In this document: positions 23,752 to 32,356 of the stretch, one piece after another
How the letters are laid out: every line of letters begins with the position of its first letter
Numbering within the stretch: the first letter of the stretch is position 1
Origin: BMS3ABIN04 sp964553325
GTDB taxonomy: Bacteria > Bacteroidota > Ignavibacteria > Ignavibacteriales > Melioribacteraceae
Length of the DNA: 64,000 nt
Reading direction: 5' to 3'
NCBI GenBank assembly: GCA_964553325.1
Contig: CAZKKI010000070.1
Span: 1-64,000 of the forward strand
Notes under the pieces: model-generated
Seen by the model: the letters and a program-made list of their open reading frames with translations, nothing else
Told to the model about the DNA's origin: nothing
Databases searched by the model: none
Program-made: the position numbers and the translations under genes

Positions 23752-24520
23752 TATTCATCCCACCGCTTTGGTCGCACCGAATGCAAAAATAGGCGACAAT
23801 GTTAAGATCGGACCTTACGCCGTTATCGAAGACGATGTTGAAATCGGCAGCGGCACGAACATCGGACCGCACGCCGTAATTTACAACGGTTCCCGTATCG
23901 GTAAAAACGTTACTATATTCCAGTCGGCTTCGGTAGGAAATTTACCTCAAGATTTAAAATTTGCAGGAGAAGATTCGTTGCTTTACGTAGGCGATAACAC
24001 AATAATCCGGGAATTTGTTACGCTCCACAGAGGAACAATCGAAACCGGTTTTACCAAAGTGGGCGCTAATTGTTTGTTAATGGCTTACGCACATGTTGCA
24101 CACGACTGTATCGTCGGCGACAATTGCATCATTGCAAATTCGGTTCAGCTTGGCGGACACGTTGTTATGGAAGATTGGGTAATTATCGGCGGAACTTCCG
24201 CGGTTCACCAGTTTGTTAAAATCGGTAAACACTCCATGATTGGCGGTGGATTTAGAGTTGTAAACGATGTTCCGCCCTTTATCCTTGCCGCACACGAACC
24301 GTTAAGATACAACGGACTGAACACGGTTGGTTTACGGCGAAGAGGATTTTCCAATGAAAAGATTTATAAATTAAAAGATGCTTATTCGTTAATTTATAAT
24401 CCTAAACTAAATTACTCCCAAGCTTTGGAAAAATTGAATGAAAAATTTCCGGACGATCCGGAAATAAAATCAATTATCGATTTCATTTCGAACAGCAAAC
24501 GGGGAATCATAAAAGGATGA
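23744..24520 (+). CDS. lpxA: UDP-N-acetylglucosamine acyltransferase LpxA
   Basis: The first lipid A enzyme, 258 residues from ATG 23744 (MADIHPTALV); a TTG further upstream is in frame but lies deep within fabZ. The hexapeptide-repeat beta-helix runs from about residue 2 to 185, with the catalytic His in MAYAHVAHDCIVGD and the conserved AHEPLRYNGLNTVGLRRRGFS leading into the C-terminal helices. It overlaps lpxC/fabZ by eight bases upstream and the lipoate-family gene by four bases downstream (ATGA), so this part of the operon looks translationally coupled. Confidence 0.97.
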   Translation: MADIHPTALVAPNAKIGDNVKIGPYAVIEDDVEIGSGTNIGPHAVIYNGSRIGKNVTIFQSASVGNLPQDLKFAGEDSLLYVGDNTIIREFVTLHRGTIETGFTKVGANCLLMAYAHVAHDCIVGDNCIIANSVQLGGHVVMEDWVIIGGTSAVHQFVKIGKHSMIGGGFRVVNDVPPFILAAHEPLRYNGLNTVGLRRRGFSNEKIYKLKDAYSLIYNPKLNYSQALEKLNEKFPDDPEIKSIIDFISNSKRGIIKG

Positions 24521-25254
24521 AATGGCGCTTGTTGAATACCGGTTTCAACAACGGCGCTTATAATATGAAATTCGATTTTAACCTTGTCAACTCCATCAAA
24601 CCTTCCGAAGCCGTTTTAAGATTTTACCGTTGGAAACCTTACTGCATTTCGCTCGGATATAATCAAACCGCGGAAGACATAAACAAGGAACTTGCAAATG
24701 CCGATAACATAGACGTTGTAACGCGCCCAACCGGCGGCAGAGCAATCCTTCATGCGGAAGAACTAACCTACTCAATAGTTTTACATAACTCATCCGGTAT
24801 GTCTAACGATGAAATTTATAATTTAACTTCCGAAGCATTGGTTAAAGGTTTAATTTTTTTCGATCCGGTTTTTAATAAATTGGAAAAAGAAAACCTTCAA
24901 CCCGATTTCAAAAAAGAATACCGCAAACCCGAAAGTGTTCTTTGCTTTTCGAGCACGGCACGGCACGAAATTAAATTCGAAGGGAAAAAGATAATAGGCA
25001 GTGCACAACGAAAGCTGGCAAACGGTTTGCTCCAGCACGGTTCCATACTTGTGGGCAGCTATCACAAAAACATTGTAAAATATCTAAACGTTTCCTCTGA
25101 AAAACGGAACTTAATCGAAAAAGATACAGCGGCAAAAACAACCGAAATTTCAACAATAATCGGAAAAGAGATCGAATACGAATTACTTACCGAAGCAATA
25201 ATTAACGGATTTGAAACTGTTTGGGGCAGTAAATTTTACACTCAATCCGATTAA
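24517..25254 (+). CDS. Lipoate/octanoate protein ligase family transferase (LipM/LplA-like)
   Basis: A 245-residue protein with the biotin/lipoate ligase catalytic fold. Visible motifs are RPTGGRAILHAEELTYSIV (about 69-88), CFSSTARHEIKFEGKKIIGSAQRK (about 145-168, with the family lysine in the GKKIIGSAQ segment) and LLQHGSIL. The Cys before FSST sits where LipM octanoyltransferases carry their acyl-accepting Cys, so octanoyl transfer from ACP is more likely than ATP-dependent lipoate ligation, but both are open. It overlaps the end of lpxA by four bases. That links ACP-bound acyl chains to both lipid A and lipoate synthesis. Confidence 0.85.
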   Translation: MKWRLLNTGFNNGAYNMKFDFNLVNSIKPSEAVLRFYRWKPYCISLGYNQTAEDINKELANADNIDVVTRPTGGRAILHAEELTYSIVLHNSSGMSNDEIYNLTSEALVKGLIFFDPVFNKLEKENLQPDFKKEYRKPESVLCFSSTARHEIKFEGKKIIGSAQRKLANGLLQHGSILVGSYHKNIVKYLNVSSEKRNLIEKDTAAKTTEISTIIGKEIEYELLTEAIINGFETVWGSKFYTQSD

Positions 25255-25315
25255 CGTTCGTTAATTATTTCAATAATTATGTTTATTTTTATAAGATAAT
25301 TTATTTTAAAGCGGA

Positions 25316-26395
25316 ATGCCGATAAAACCGAACTACATATTTTTTCTGCTATTAACAATTTCTGCCTTAATCTACGGGCAGCAAAGCGAAGATAACATCC
25401 GTGCGTATTTACAGAACGTACCGGTGTACGATATTTGCAGCGACGGTGAAAATCTCTGGTTTGCCACCAACGGTTACGGAATTTTCAAATATTCCCCCCA
25501 AAAAAACAAATGGGAAAATTATTCGACAAACAATAAAAAATTGAAAATCGATTTCTTCTATTGTATAACGGCAAATAAAAATTTCGTTTGGGCGGGTTCC
25601 ACCGACGGACTTTTTATTTTTAATCAAAAAAGAAAACGCTGGAAAAGAAGAAAATTCGGCAAGGGCGGTCAGCTCGGTAATTGGATTCGAACGTTACAAT
25701 ACGATAAGTTTAACAATGTGGTGTGGATAGGCAGATTCCAATATTTAACGATGTACGACATCAAAAAGAGAAAATACCGTGACTTCGATTTGAAAATAAA
25801 CGGAAACGAAAAAACCAATAATATACGAAGTATTTTGGTCGAAGGCGATAGTATTTTGTGGATTGGAACCGAAGGCGGATTACATAAAATTCGTAAAAGA
25901 AAATTTTTAAAACTCGATTCCTCCAAAACCTTTTACGATAATTCCATGAATTACTTTAACGGCGAAGGCGACGAAGTATCGGTATCGGCAATTTTAGCCG
26001 AACGGAACTATTTATGGCTCGGCACCGACGAATTCATAACTCCGCAAAATCCGAATTTCAATTTAGGCGGACTTTTCAGATTCGACAAAGAACACGATTG
26101 GATAAAGCTGGATGCAGGCAACGGTTTACAAGCGAACGGTATTTTTTCTCTCGAGCTTATCGGCAATACCGTTTGGGCTTCCACGTACGAGTTCGATCAA
26201 TCGAAAAAAGAAGCTTCGGGGCGCGGCATAACATTAATCAACAGAATCGACTTATCCACCAAAAACGTAGTAAACGAAAATTTACCGAACAATATTTTCA
26301 AAATATTTTTCGACGGAAAATATGTTTGGCTGGGCACGGATTCGGGCGTTTTCCGGATTCCCGTTACGAATAAACTTATTCCACGTTTTAATTAA
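25316..26395 (+). CDS. Exported beta-propeller protein of unknown function
   Basis: A 359-residue protein with an N-terminal signal peptide (PNYIFFLLLTISALIYG then QQ). The rest consists of repeats of the two-component-regulator propeller type: ICSDGENLWFATNGYGIFKYSP, ITANKNFVWAGSTDGLFIFN, ILVEGDSILWIGTEGGLHKI and FDGKYVWLGTDSGVFRI. Each carries a W-[FAIL]-G-T-x-x-G core. No histidine kinase or other output domain follows, so it is a stand-alone periplasmic or outer-membrane propeller. The role is unknown; a scaffold or ligand-binding function is plausible. Confidence 0.75.
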   Translation: MPIKPNYIFFLLLTISALIYGQQSEDNIRAYLQNVPVYDICSDGENLWFATNGYGIFKYSPQKNKWENYSTNNKKLKIDFFYCITANKNFVWAGSTDGLFIFNQKRKRWKRRKFGKGGQLGNWIRTLQYDKFNNVVWIGRFQYLTMYDIKKRKYRDFDLKINGNEKTNNIRSILVEGDSILWIGTEGGLHKIRKRKFLKLDSSKTFYDNSMNYFNGEGDEVSVSAILAERNYLWLGTDEFITPQNPNFNLGGLFRFDKEHDWIKLDAGNGLQANGIFSLELIGNTVWASTYEFDQSKKEASGRGITLINRIDLSTKNVVNENLPNNIFKIFFDGKYVWLGTDSGVFRIPVTNKLIPRFN

Positions 26396-26405
26396 AGGTT
26401 TAACT

Positions 26406-27401
26406 ATGCTCAATATTTCAAAAGAAGAATTGACTAAAATAAAAAATTCTTTCACTGGTAAAAAAATTGCAGTTGTTGGCGATATGATGCTCGACGGATA
26501 TTTTTGGGGAGACGTGAAAAGAATATCTCCCGAAGCGCCCGTACCTATAGTTGAAATAGAAAATGAATTTTTCCGGTTCGGCGGAGCCGCAAACGTAGCA
26601 CTCAACATTCTTAAACTCGGCGGAATCCCCTTCCCAGTCGGTGTTATCGGCAACGATCAAGACGGAAAGAAATTTAATGAATTACTTGAAAAAGAAAAAA
26701 TTACTTCGGAAGGAATTATTGTAGATTCAACCCGACCTACAACAATCAAAACCCGGGTGATAGCGGAAAACCAGCATATTGTTAGAATCGACCGCGAAAG
26801 CAAATTAAATATTTCGCCGGATATGGAAGACAAAATTATTTCAGCCATAAACGGCAAAATAAACAACCTCGATGCGATAATTCTTCAAGATTATAACAAA
26901 GGTGTTTTAACAAAACGATTGATAAACGAAATAATAAAACTTGCAAACGAAAACAATAAAATTATTACGGTCGATCCGAAATTCGATAATTTTTTGGAAT
27001 ATAAAAACGTTACGGTTTTCAAACCGAACAAAAAAGAAGCCGAAAACATTTTCGGTATAAGAATTCAAACCGATGAAGACATCTTAAATGCGGGAGAACG
27101 TTTGCTTGACAAATTGCAAAGCAAATTTGTTCTTTTAACCCTCGGCGAACTTGGAGTTGCACTATTCGAAAAAAACAATTCCGTAAAAAGAATTCCCACT
27201 AAAGCCAGAAAAGTAGCCGACGTTTCGGGCGCCGGCGATACGGTTATTTCCACTCTCACTATGGCGCTTGCAGCCGGTGCCGATATTTACACTTCCGCAT
27301 ACCTTGCAAATTATGCCGGCGGTCTCGTCTGCGAGGAAGTTGGAATCGTTCCCATTGAATTGGAAAAATTGTTCAACACAATCGAAGAAAAAGTTTTATG
27401 A
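26406..27401 (+). CDS. D-glycero-beta-D-manno-heptose-7-phosphate kinase (RfaE1)
   Basis: A PfkB/ribokinase-family sugar kinase, 331 residues from ATG 26406; the frame is open further upstream, inside the preceding gene. Motifs are KKIAVVGDMMLDGYFWGDVKRISPEAPVPI near the start (the typical RfaE opening), FRFGGAANVALNI and the C-terminal anion-hole motif DVSGAGDTVIS with the catalytic Asp. It makes heptose-1,7-bisphosphate for ADP-heptose and so the LPS core. In E. coli this is the N-terminal half of the fused HldE; here the other half is the next gene, overlapping by four bases. Confidence 0.93.
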   Translation: MLNISKEELTKIKNSFTGKKIAVVGDMMLDGYFWGDVKRISPEAPVPIVEIENEFFRFGGAANVALNILKLGGIPFPVGVIGNDQDGKKFNELLEKEKITSEGIIVDSTRPTTIKTRVIAENQHIVRIDRESKLNISPDMEDKIISAINGKINNLDAIILQDYNKGVLTKRLINEIIKLANENNKIITVDPKFDNFLEYKNVTVFKPNKKEAENIFGIRIQTDEDILNAGERLLDKLQSKFVLLTLGELGVALFEKNNSVKRIPTKARKVADVSGAGDTVISTLTMALAAGADIYTSAYLANYAGGLVCEEVGIVPIELEKLFNTIEEKVL

Positions 27402-27877
27402 AAAATTATTTAACCGATTTGGAAAATCTGATTGAGATCAGAAAACAATTAAAAAACTCCGGTAAAAAAGTTGTTTTTACAAACGGGTGTTTCGATATTA
27501 TTCACGCAGGGCACGTCGATTATTTAATAAAAGCAAAATCCTTTGGCGACGTATTAATAGTCGGCTTGAACAGCGACGTCTCGGTCAGAAAAATAAAAGG
27601 TGTTAACAGACCGATAATCCCCGAAAACGAACGGGCTTTTATTTTGTACAATCTGAAACCGGTTGATTATGTGGTTTTATTCGACGAAGAAACACCGATT
27701 AATCTTATTGAAAAAATTATTCCCGATTTTCTGGTAAAAGGTTCCGATTGGGAGCTCGAAAGCATTGTCGGCAAAGATGTGGTTTTGGCAAACGGCGGTG
27801 AAGTTAAAACCATTGATTTTATTCACCATCAATCGACTTCAAATATTATAAAAAAAATTTTGGAAAAGTACGGATAA
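27398..27877 (+). CDS. D-glycero-beta-D-manno-heptose 1-phosphate adenylyltransferase (RfaE2)
   Basis: A 159-residue nucleotidyltransferase of the cytidylyltransferase fold. FTNGCFDIIHAGHVDYL carries the HxGH nucleotide-binding motif, followed by VGLNSDVSVRKIKG and the IIP... motif. It transfers AMP to heptose-1-phosphate to give ADP-heptose. Its ATG overlaps the TGA of the kinase gene, so the two halves of HldE are made separately but together. The TamB-like gene begins immediately after. Confidence 0.94.
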   Translation: MKNYLTDLENLIEIRKQLKNSGKKVVFTNGCFDIIHAGHVDYLIKAKSFGDVLIVGLNSDVSVRKIKGVNRPIIPENERAFILYNLKPVDYVVLFDEETPINLIEKIIPDFLVKGSDWELESIVGKDVVLANGGEVKTIDFIHHQSTSNIIKKILEKYG

Positions 27878-27880
27878 ACT

Positions 27881-30800
27881 TTGGAAGAAAAACAAAAAGA
27901 TAAAACCAAAAAATTCGAACGCTCGGTTTTCCGTAAAATACTGAACGGAATAATAGCGTTCTTTGCAATTCTCATTGTAATTATCTTGGTGTTTTTCGGC
28001 TTTACGCAAACAAAGTCCTTCAGAACTTATTTACGAACACAAATCATTCAAAATGTTAACGAATCGATAAACGGGCGGCTCGAAATCGGAAAAATCGACG
28101 GTTCGATTTTAACATCCTTAGTTTTAAGAGATGTAAATTTGACAACACCTATCGACACAATTTTCCATGCGCAGAAAATCGAGCTTAAAACCAGTCCGTT
28201 ACATATTCTTCTCCGGAAAATTTACATCCGAAAGTTCGAAATAAAAAATGCCAAAATTTCACTGATACAAAACAAAGACGGTTTTTGGAATTACGAACTT
28301 TTAGGCGATACTTCCCGAACGGCCGTTCAAGATACGGTTAAAGCCGATAGCGGTAAATCGGAATTTCCTTTCGGAATTCAGATAAACAAACTCGATTTGA
28401 AAAATGTGGCTTTTGTACGCAGAGCAAAAGAATATCACGTTTCCAAAACTCTTTACGATCACATAAATTTTGATGATTTAATTGTTGATAATTTATATTT
28501 AAGTGCGGAAATTAAAGCGGACTTAAAAAAAGAATTCGCATACTTAAATTTGATAAATCTTTCCGGTTATCCTAATTTCAGAATATTCAGATTAAAGAAA
28601 CTAGCCGGAGAATTTTCTTTCACCAATAAATTTGCCCAAGTAGATGATTTCAATTTGGTTACCGATAGCTCCGACGTCAGCCTCTCTGCAAAATTACAAG
28701 GATTTAATTTATTCGGAAACGTCGATTTAATAAAATTCAACGATTTCCCGTTAAGCGTAAAGCTAAAAGCAAACCGTTTTTATTTTGACGACTTATCCAC
28801 ATTCATAAACGGAACCAAAATATTAAAAGGTACCGTCGGAGTAGATTTCGATGCCAAAGGTAAATTCGGAAATTTCGATATAAAAAAACTTACCGTCGAT
28901 TATTTAAACACACATCTCGAACTTTCCGGTAACGTTAAAAATTTGCACAAACCCGAAAAACTCTTCTTCGACGTAAACATAACCGATTCGAAACTTTTGG
29001 AAGATGACGTTATAAAGATGCTGCCTGAAATTTCCATTCCCGAGTTTTACGGTCTCGAATTTACAAATTTGAACATAATGTTTAAGGGCGAACCGACACG
29101 TTTCCATTCGATTTTATCGAGCAATGTAGGCGAAGGTTCCATCGAAATCGATGCTTACATGGATTTGCAAGCGGAAGAACCGGAATACGATGTTGAATTC
29201 AGCACAAAGGATTTGGATTTGTACAGCATTGTTAACACAAGTACGTTGTTAAACGGCAACGGAAAAATCAAAGGAAAAAGTTTCACCCCGCAAAAAATGG
29301 AAAATGAAATTTTGCTTCAATTTGCCAACTCCGAGTATAATGGCTATGATATAGATTCTCTATTTTTCTTCACTACCGCAAATTCAAAAGTGTTCGACTT
29401 AAATATCGAATCGGTTGTAAATAACTCTCAAGTTGATGTTAACGGCAGATTGGATTTGCGGGACAAAAAAAACCCGGTTTATAATCTCAAGGGTAGCGCA
29501 TTAAATTTAAATTTGGCTTCGTTCACCGGGGATTCGCTCGATAATTCAAATTTAAACTTCACATTTTCCGCAGTAGGAAAATCCCTCGATATCGATTCGA
29601 TGAATGCTACATTCATTGTTCGTCTCGATTCGTCCGTGTACAGAGAAAAAGATATAGACAATACAAATATTAGTTTGAACCTCGTATCGGGAAAATCTCA
29701 ACGAAAAATCAAATTGAATTCCGACTTGATAGATTTTAACATCGAAGGAGATTTTTCACTCGAAAAAAGTATAGAGCTTCTGACTTACGAAAGTGAAACC
29801 ATTACGGAAATTATAAAAAGCAAAATACACGAACTTAATCCGGCCAAGTTTATAGTACGAAAAGAATCTGTCGATACGCTTAACCGGATTTCGCCAATTG
29901 CATTTGAAAACATAAACTTCGATTTCAATTTTGAGTTTAAAGATTTGGAGTTGCTCGCGCTTTTTACGAATCTTGAAAAGTTGGACATCGAGGGTAAAGG
30001 ATACGGAAGCGTTAAAAACTCACCCGAAAATTTCTCGGTTTCTACGAATTTATTCCTCGATTACTTTTTAAACAAGAACAACGACAACATCGTTTACTTC
30101 TCCGATGCGGATATTAAACTGCATTTCAGCAGAGATAACCAAGTGATGGCATTTGATAAACTCTTCGGTTCCCTTTCGATAGATGGCAAACACATTTACG
30201 CCGGCGCCGATTTGAAAAATACAACCATCGATTTAATCTTCAATCAAAGCAAATTGTTTTACAGTCTTGCCGCCGAAGCCCAAGAAGAAATTTATGCAGA
30301 AGCCGAAGGCGAATTATTAATGGAACCGGGGCAACAAAAAATATCGGTGGAAAACTTATGGATTAATTACAAAAACACGGATTGGGAAAACGAAGAAACC
30401 CTCTTCATTACTATTGCCGATACATTTGTTTCGTTCGATAATATTATTCTTGTAAACGGCGACGCAAGCATTCTGCTCGTCGGTACAATGAACCAGAACG
30501 GAGAACAAAACATTACAATAAAATTAAACCGGCTTCCGGGAAGAACTTTCAGCAAATATATTTTCGAACACGCCTACCAGTATTTCGATGCGGATATTAA
30601 TTTGATTGCGGAAATAAAAGGTACACCCGAAGAGCCTCTTGTTTCGTTTAAATATAACATGAAAGATATAAATTACCGTAATATTAATTTCGGTAGTTTA
30701 ATTGCTAACTTCGAATATGAGAATAAACTGTTAAAACTTAATACTTCGTTTATAGATTCGACCGGTAATTTCGATAAACCGCTATTTTTAATGCAAGGTT

Positions 30801-32356
30801 ATGTTCCGGTGGATTTGAGTTTCGGCGAAATTGAAAACAGATTTCCCGACAATACGGAAATGAACATTCAAATTAACTCGGATAATTTTAAACTTGCCCC
30901 GCTTGAAAATTTGATTACTCCGATTAAAAAACTCAGCGGAGTTTTCCTTGCCGATATTTCAATCAACGGGACATTCGACAAACCGATATTTTCCGGCTTT
31001 GCTAAACTCGACAAATGTAATTTCACTGTAAAATCAACCAACTTGAAATATAAACTTGACGGTGAGTTCGATTTCCGCGACGAAGAAATTAACGTGAATA
31101 ACATCGTACTTAAGAACGCAGGATTTTCTAAAAAAACAGGCGAGCTTAAGGGTAACGGCAAAATTTATTTCGACGGTTTCGGAATCGACGCAATAAATAT
31201 TTCAACGGATGGTTCTCTGGCTTTGCTAAGCCGGCATTCTAAAGGAGCAAATCCGATTCTTTACGGTGATCTGTTCGTTGAAACAGAACAACCGCTTAAT
31301 TATCAATATAAAAACGACAAATCGTTTTTAACCGGGAAAATCAATATAGTTGATGCCGATATCGTTTATCTTTCGGGTCAGCTAGGCCAAGATTTTTCTG
31401 ACCGGAAAATAGTTTATAATTTTATCGCGGATACATCCAAGTTAAAGAGAAATGAGATTGAATTCAGAAAAGCTTTGCAGTCCACACTAAAAAACAACGG
31501 GGAAGAAAAAAACGTCTCGCTCAATTTCGATTACGATTTAAGTTTCGATATAAAAACAGTTGCAAAATTTAAGTTTATATTTTCTACCGTATTGAATCAG
31601 AAATTAACCGTTGAAACAAGAGGAAGTTTGAAATTCGCAAGTGTTGACGGAATTCCCAAAACCCAAGGCGAACTTAAACTGCTGCCGGGGTCAAAATTAG
31701 AATTTTTCAAACCGTTCGACGCTACCGGTTCCATAAGATTTGAAAGCGATATTGCCGATCCGTATTTGGATATTGTTGCAACATACATCGGAGAAGTGGA
31801 ACGGGAAACATCCACCGAAGAAGTTGCGGTCAAATTAAAAATCAAAAGCTCCCTCTCGAAATTAAAAGAAAATTTATCGAACGATCCTTCAATCTTTTCA
31901 ATATACGTTGGTAGAGAAAACATTGCGAACGAAACACCCGATCCGCAATACGATGCTTCGAACGCATTACAATTTATATTGTTCGGACAACTTTCACTCG
32001 ATAAAAATTTGAGCGCTAGTGAAAAAAGTAAACTTGCCGCGCTCGGTGAATCGGCCGCTTACGCATTACTCGGTTCCACATTAAGTTCGTTTGTGCATTC
32101 CGCCGTCGGAGATGTTATCAGTAACATTCAACTGAAGAAATCGGGCGAAGTAATTTTTTCCGGTAGAATACAAAACATAAAATACAGCTTCGGCGGAAAT
32201 ACCCAATATTTTCAAATAGATAAAGCGGATATAAAAATAGAATATTTATTCAATCCGAATTTTTTAATCAGACTCGAACAAAAAGATCCCGTTGTTGAAA
32301 CGGCGACGGAAGAAAAGGTTCGGGAATTAGGAATTAAATACAGGTTTAGGTTTTAA
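27881..32356 (+). CDS. TamB/AsmA-like inter-membrane bridge protein
   Basis: A 1491-residue protein starting at TTG 27881, three bases after the adenylyltransferase stop. A single N-terminal membrane anchor (about 19-41, ILNGIIAFFAILIVIILVFFGF) is followed by an AsmA-like start (NGRLEIGKIDGSILTSLVLRDVNL), a long run of alternating hydrophobic strands typical of the lipid-carrying groove, and the C-terminal TamB (DUF490) domain (about 1250-1491, GELKLLPGSKLEFFKPFDATGSIRF to the final IKYRFRF). Such proteins span the periplasm and move phospholipids or help barrel assembly. The terminal strand ending in Phe could pair with an Omp85 partner. No TamA is next to it. Confidence 0.88.
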   Translation: MEEKQKDKTKKFERSVFRKILNGIIAFFAILIVIILVFFGFTQTKSFRTYLRTQIIQNVNESINGRLEIGKIDGSILTSLVLRDVNLTTPIDTIFHAQKIELKTSPLHILLRKIYIRKFEIKNAKISLIQNKDGFWNYELLGDTSRTAVQDTVKADSGKSEFPFGIQINKLDLKNVAFVRRAKEYHVSKTLYDHINFDDLIVDNLYLSAEIKADLKKEFAYLNLINLSGYPNFRIFRLKKLAGEFSFTNKFAQVDDFNLVTDSSDVSLSAKLQGFNLFGNVDLIKFNDFPLSVKLKANRFYFDDLSTFINGTKILKGTVGVDFDAKGKFGNFDIKKLTVDYLNTHLELSGNVKNLHKPEKLFFDVNITDSKLLEDDVIKMLPEISIPEFYGLEFTNLNIMFKGEPTRFHSILSSNVGEGSIEIDAYMDLQAEEPEYDVEFSTKDLDLYSIVNTSTLLNGNGKIKGKSFTPQKMENEILLQFANSEYNGYDIDSLFFFTTANSKVFDLNIESVVNNSQVDVNGRLDLRDKKNPVYNLKGSALNLNLASFTGDSLDNSNLNFTFSAVGKSLDIDSMNATFIVRLDSSVYREKDIDNTNISLNLVSGKSQRKIKLNSDLIDFNIEGDFSLEKSIELLTYESETITEIIKSKIHELNPAKFIVRKESVDTLNRISPIAFENINFDFNFEFKDLELLALFTNLEKLDIEGKGYGSVKNSPENFSVSTNLFLDYFLNKNNDNIVYFSDADIKLHFSRDNQVMAFDKLFGSLSIDGKHIYAGADLKNTTIDLIFNQSKLFYSLAAEAQEEIYAEAEGELLMEPGQQKISVENLWINYKNTDWENEETLFITIADTFVSFDNIILVNGDASILLVGTMNQNGEQNITIKLNRLPGRTFSKYIFEHAYQYFDADINLIAEIKGTPEEPLVSFKYNMKDINYRNINFGSLIANFEYENKLLKLNTSFIDSTGNFDKPLFLMQGYVPVDLSFGEIENRFPDNTEMNIQINSDNFKLAPLENLITPIKKLSGVFLADISINGTFDKPIFSGFAKLDKCNFTVKSTNLKYKLDGEFDFRDEEINVNNIVLKNAGFSKKTGELKGNGKIYFDGFGIDAINISTDGSLALLSRHSKGANPILYGDLFVETEQPLNYQYKNDKSFLTGKINIVDADIVYLSGQLGQDFSDRKIVYNFIADTSKLKRNEIEFRKALQSTLKNNGEEKNVSLNFDYDLSFDIKTVAKFKFIFSTVLNQKLTVETRGSLKFASVDGIPKTQGELKLLPGSKLEFFKPFDATGSIRFESDIADPYLDIVATYIGEVERETSTEEVAVKLKIKSSLSKLKENLSNDPSIFSIYVGRENIANETPDPQYDASNALQFILFGQLSLDKNLSASEKSKLAALGESAAYALLGSTLSSFVHSAVGDVISNIQLKKSGEVIFSGRIQNIKYSFGGNTQYFQIDKADIKIEYLFNPNFLIRLEQKDPVVETATEEKVRELGIKYRFRF

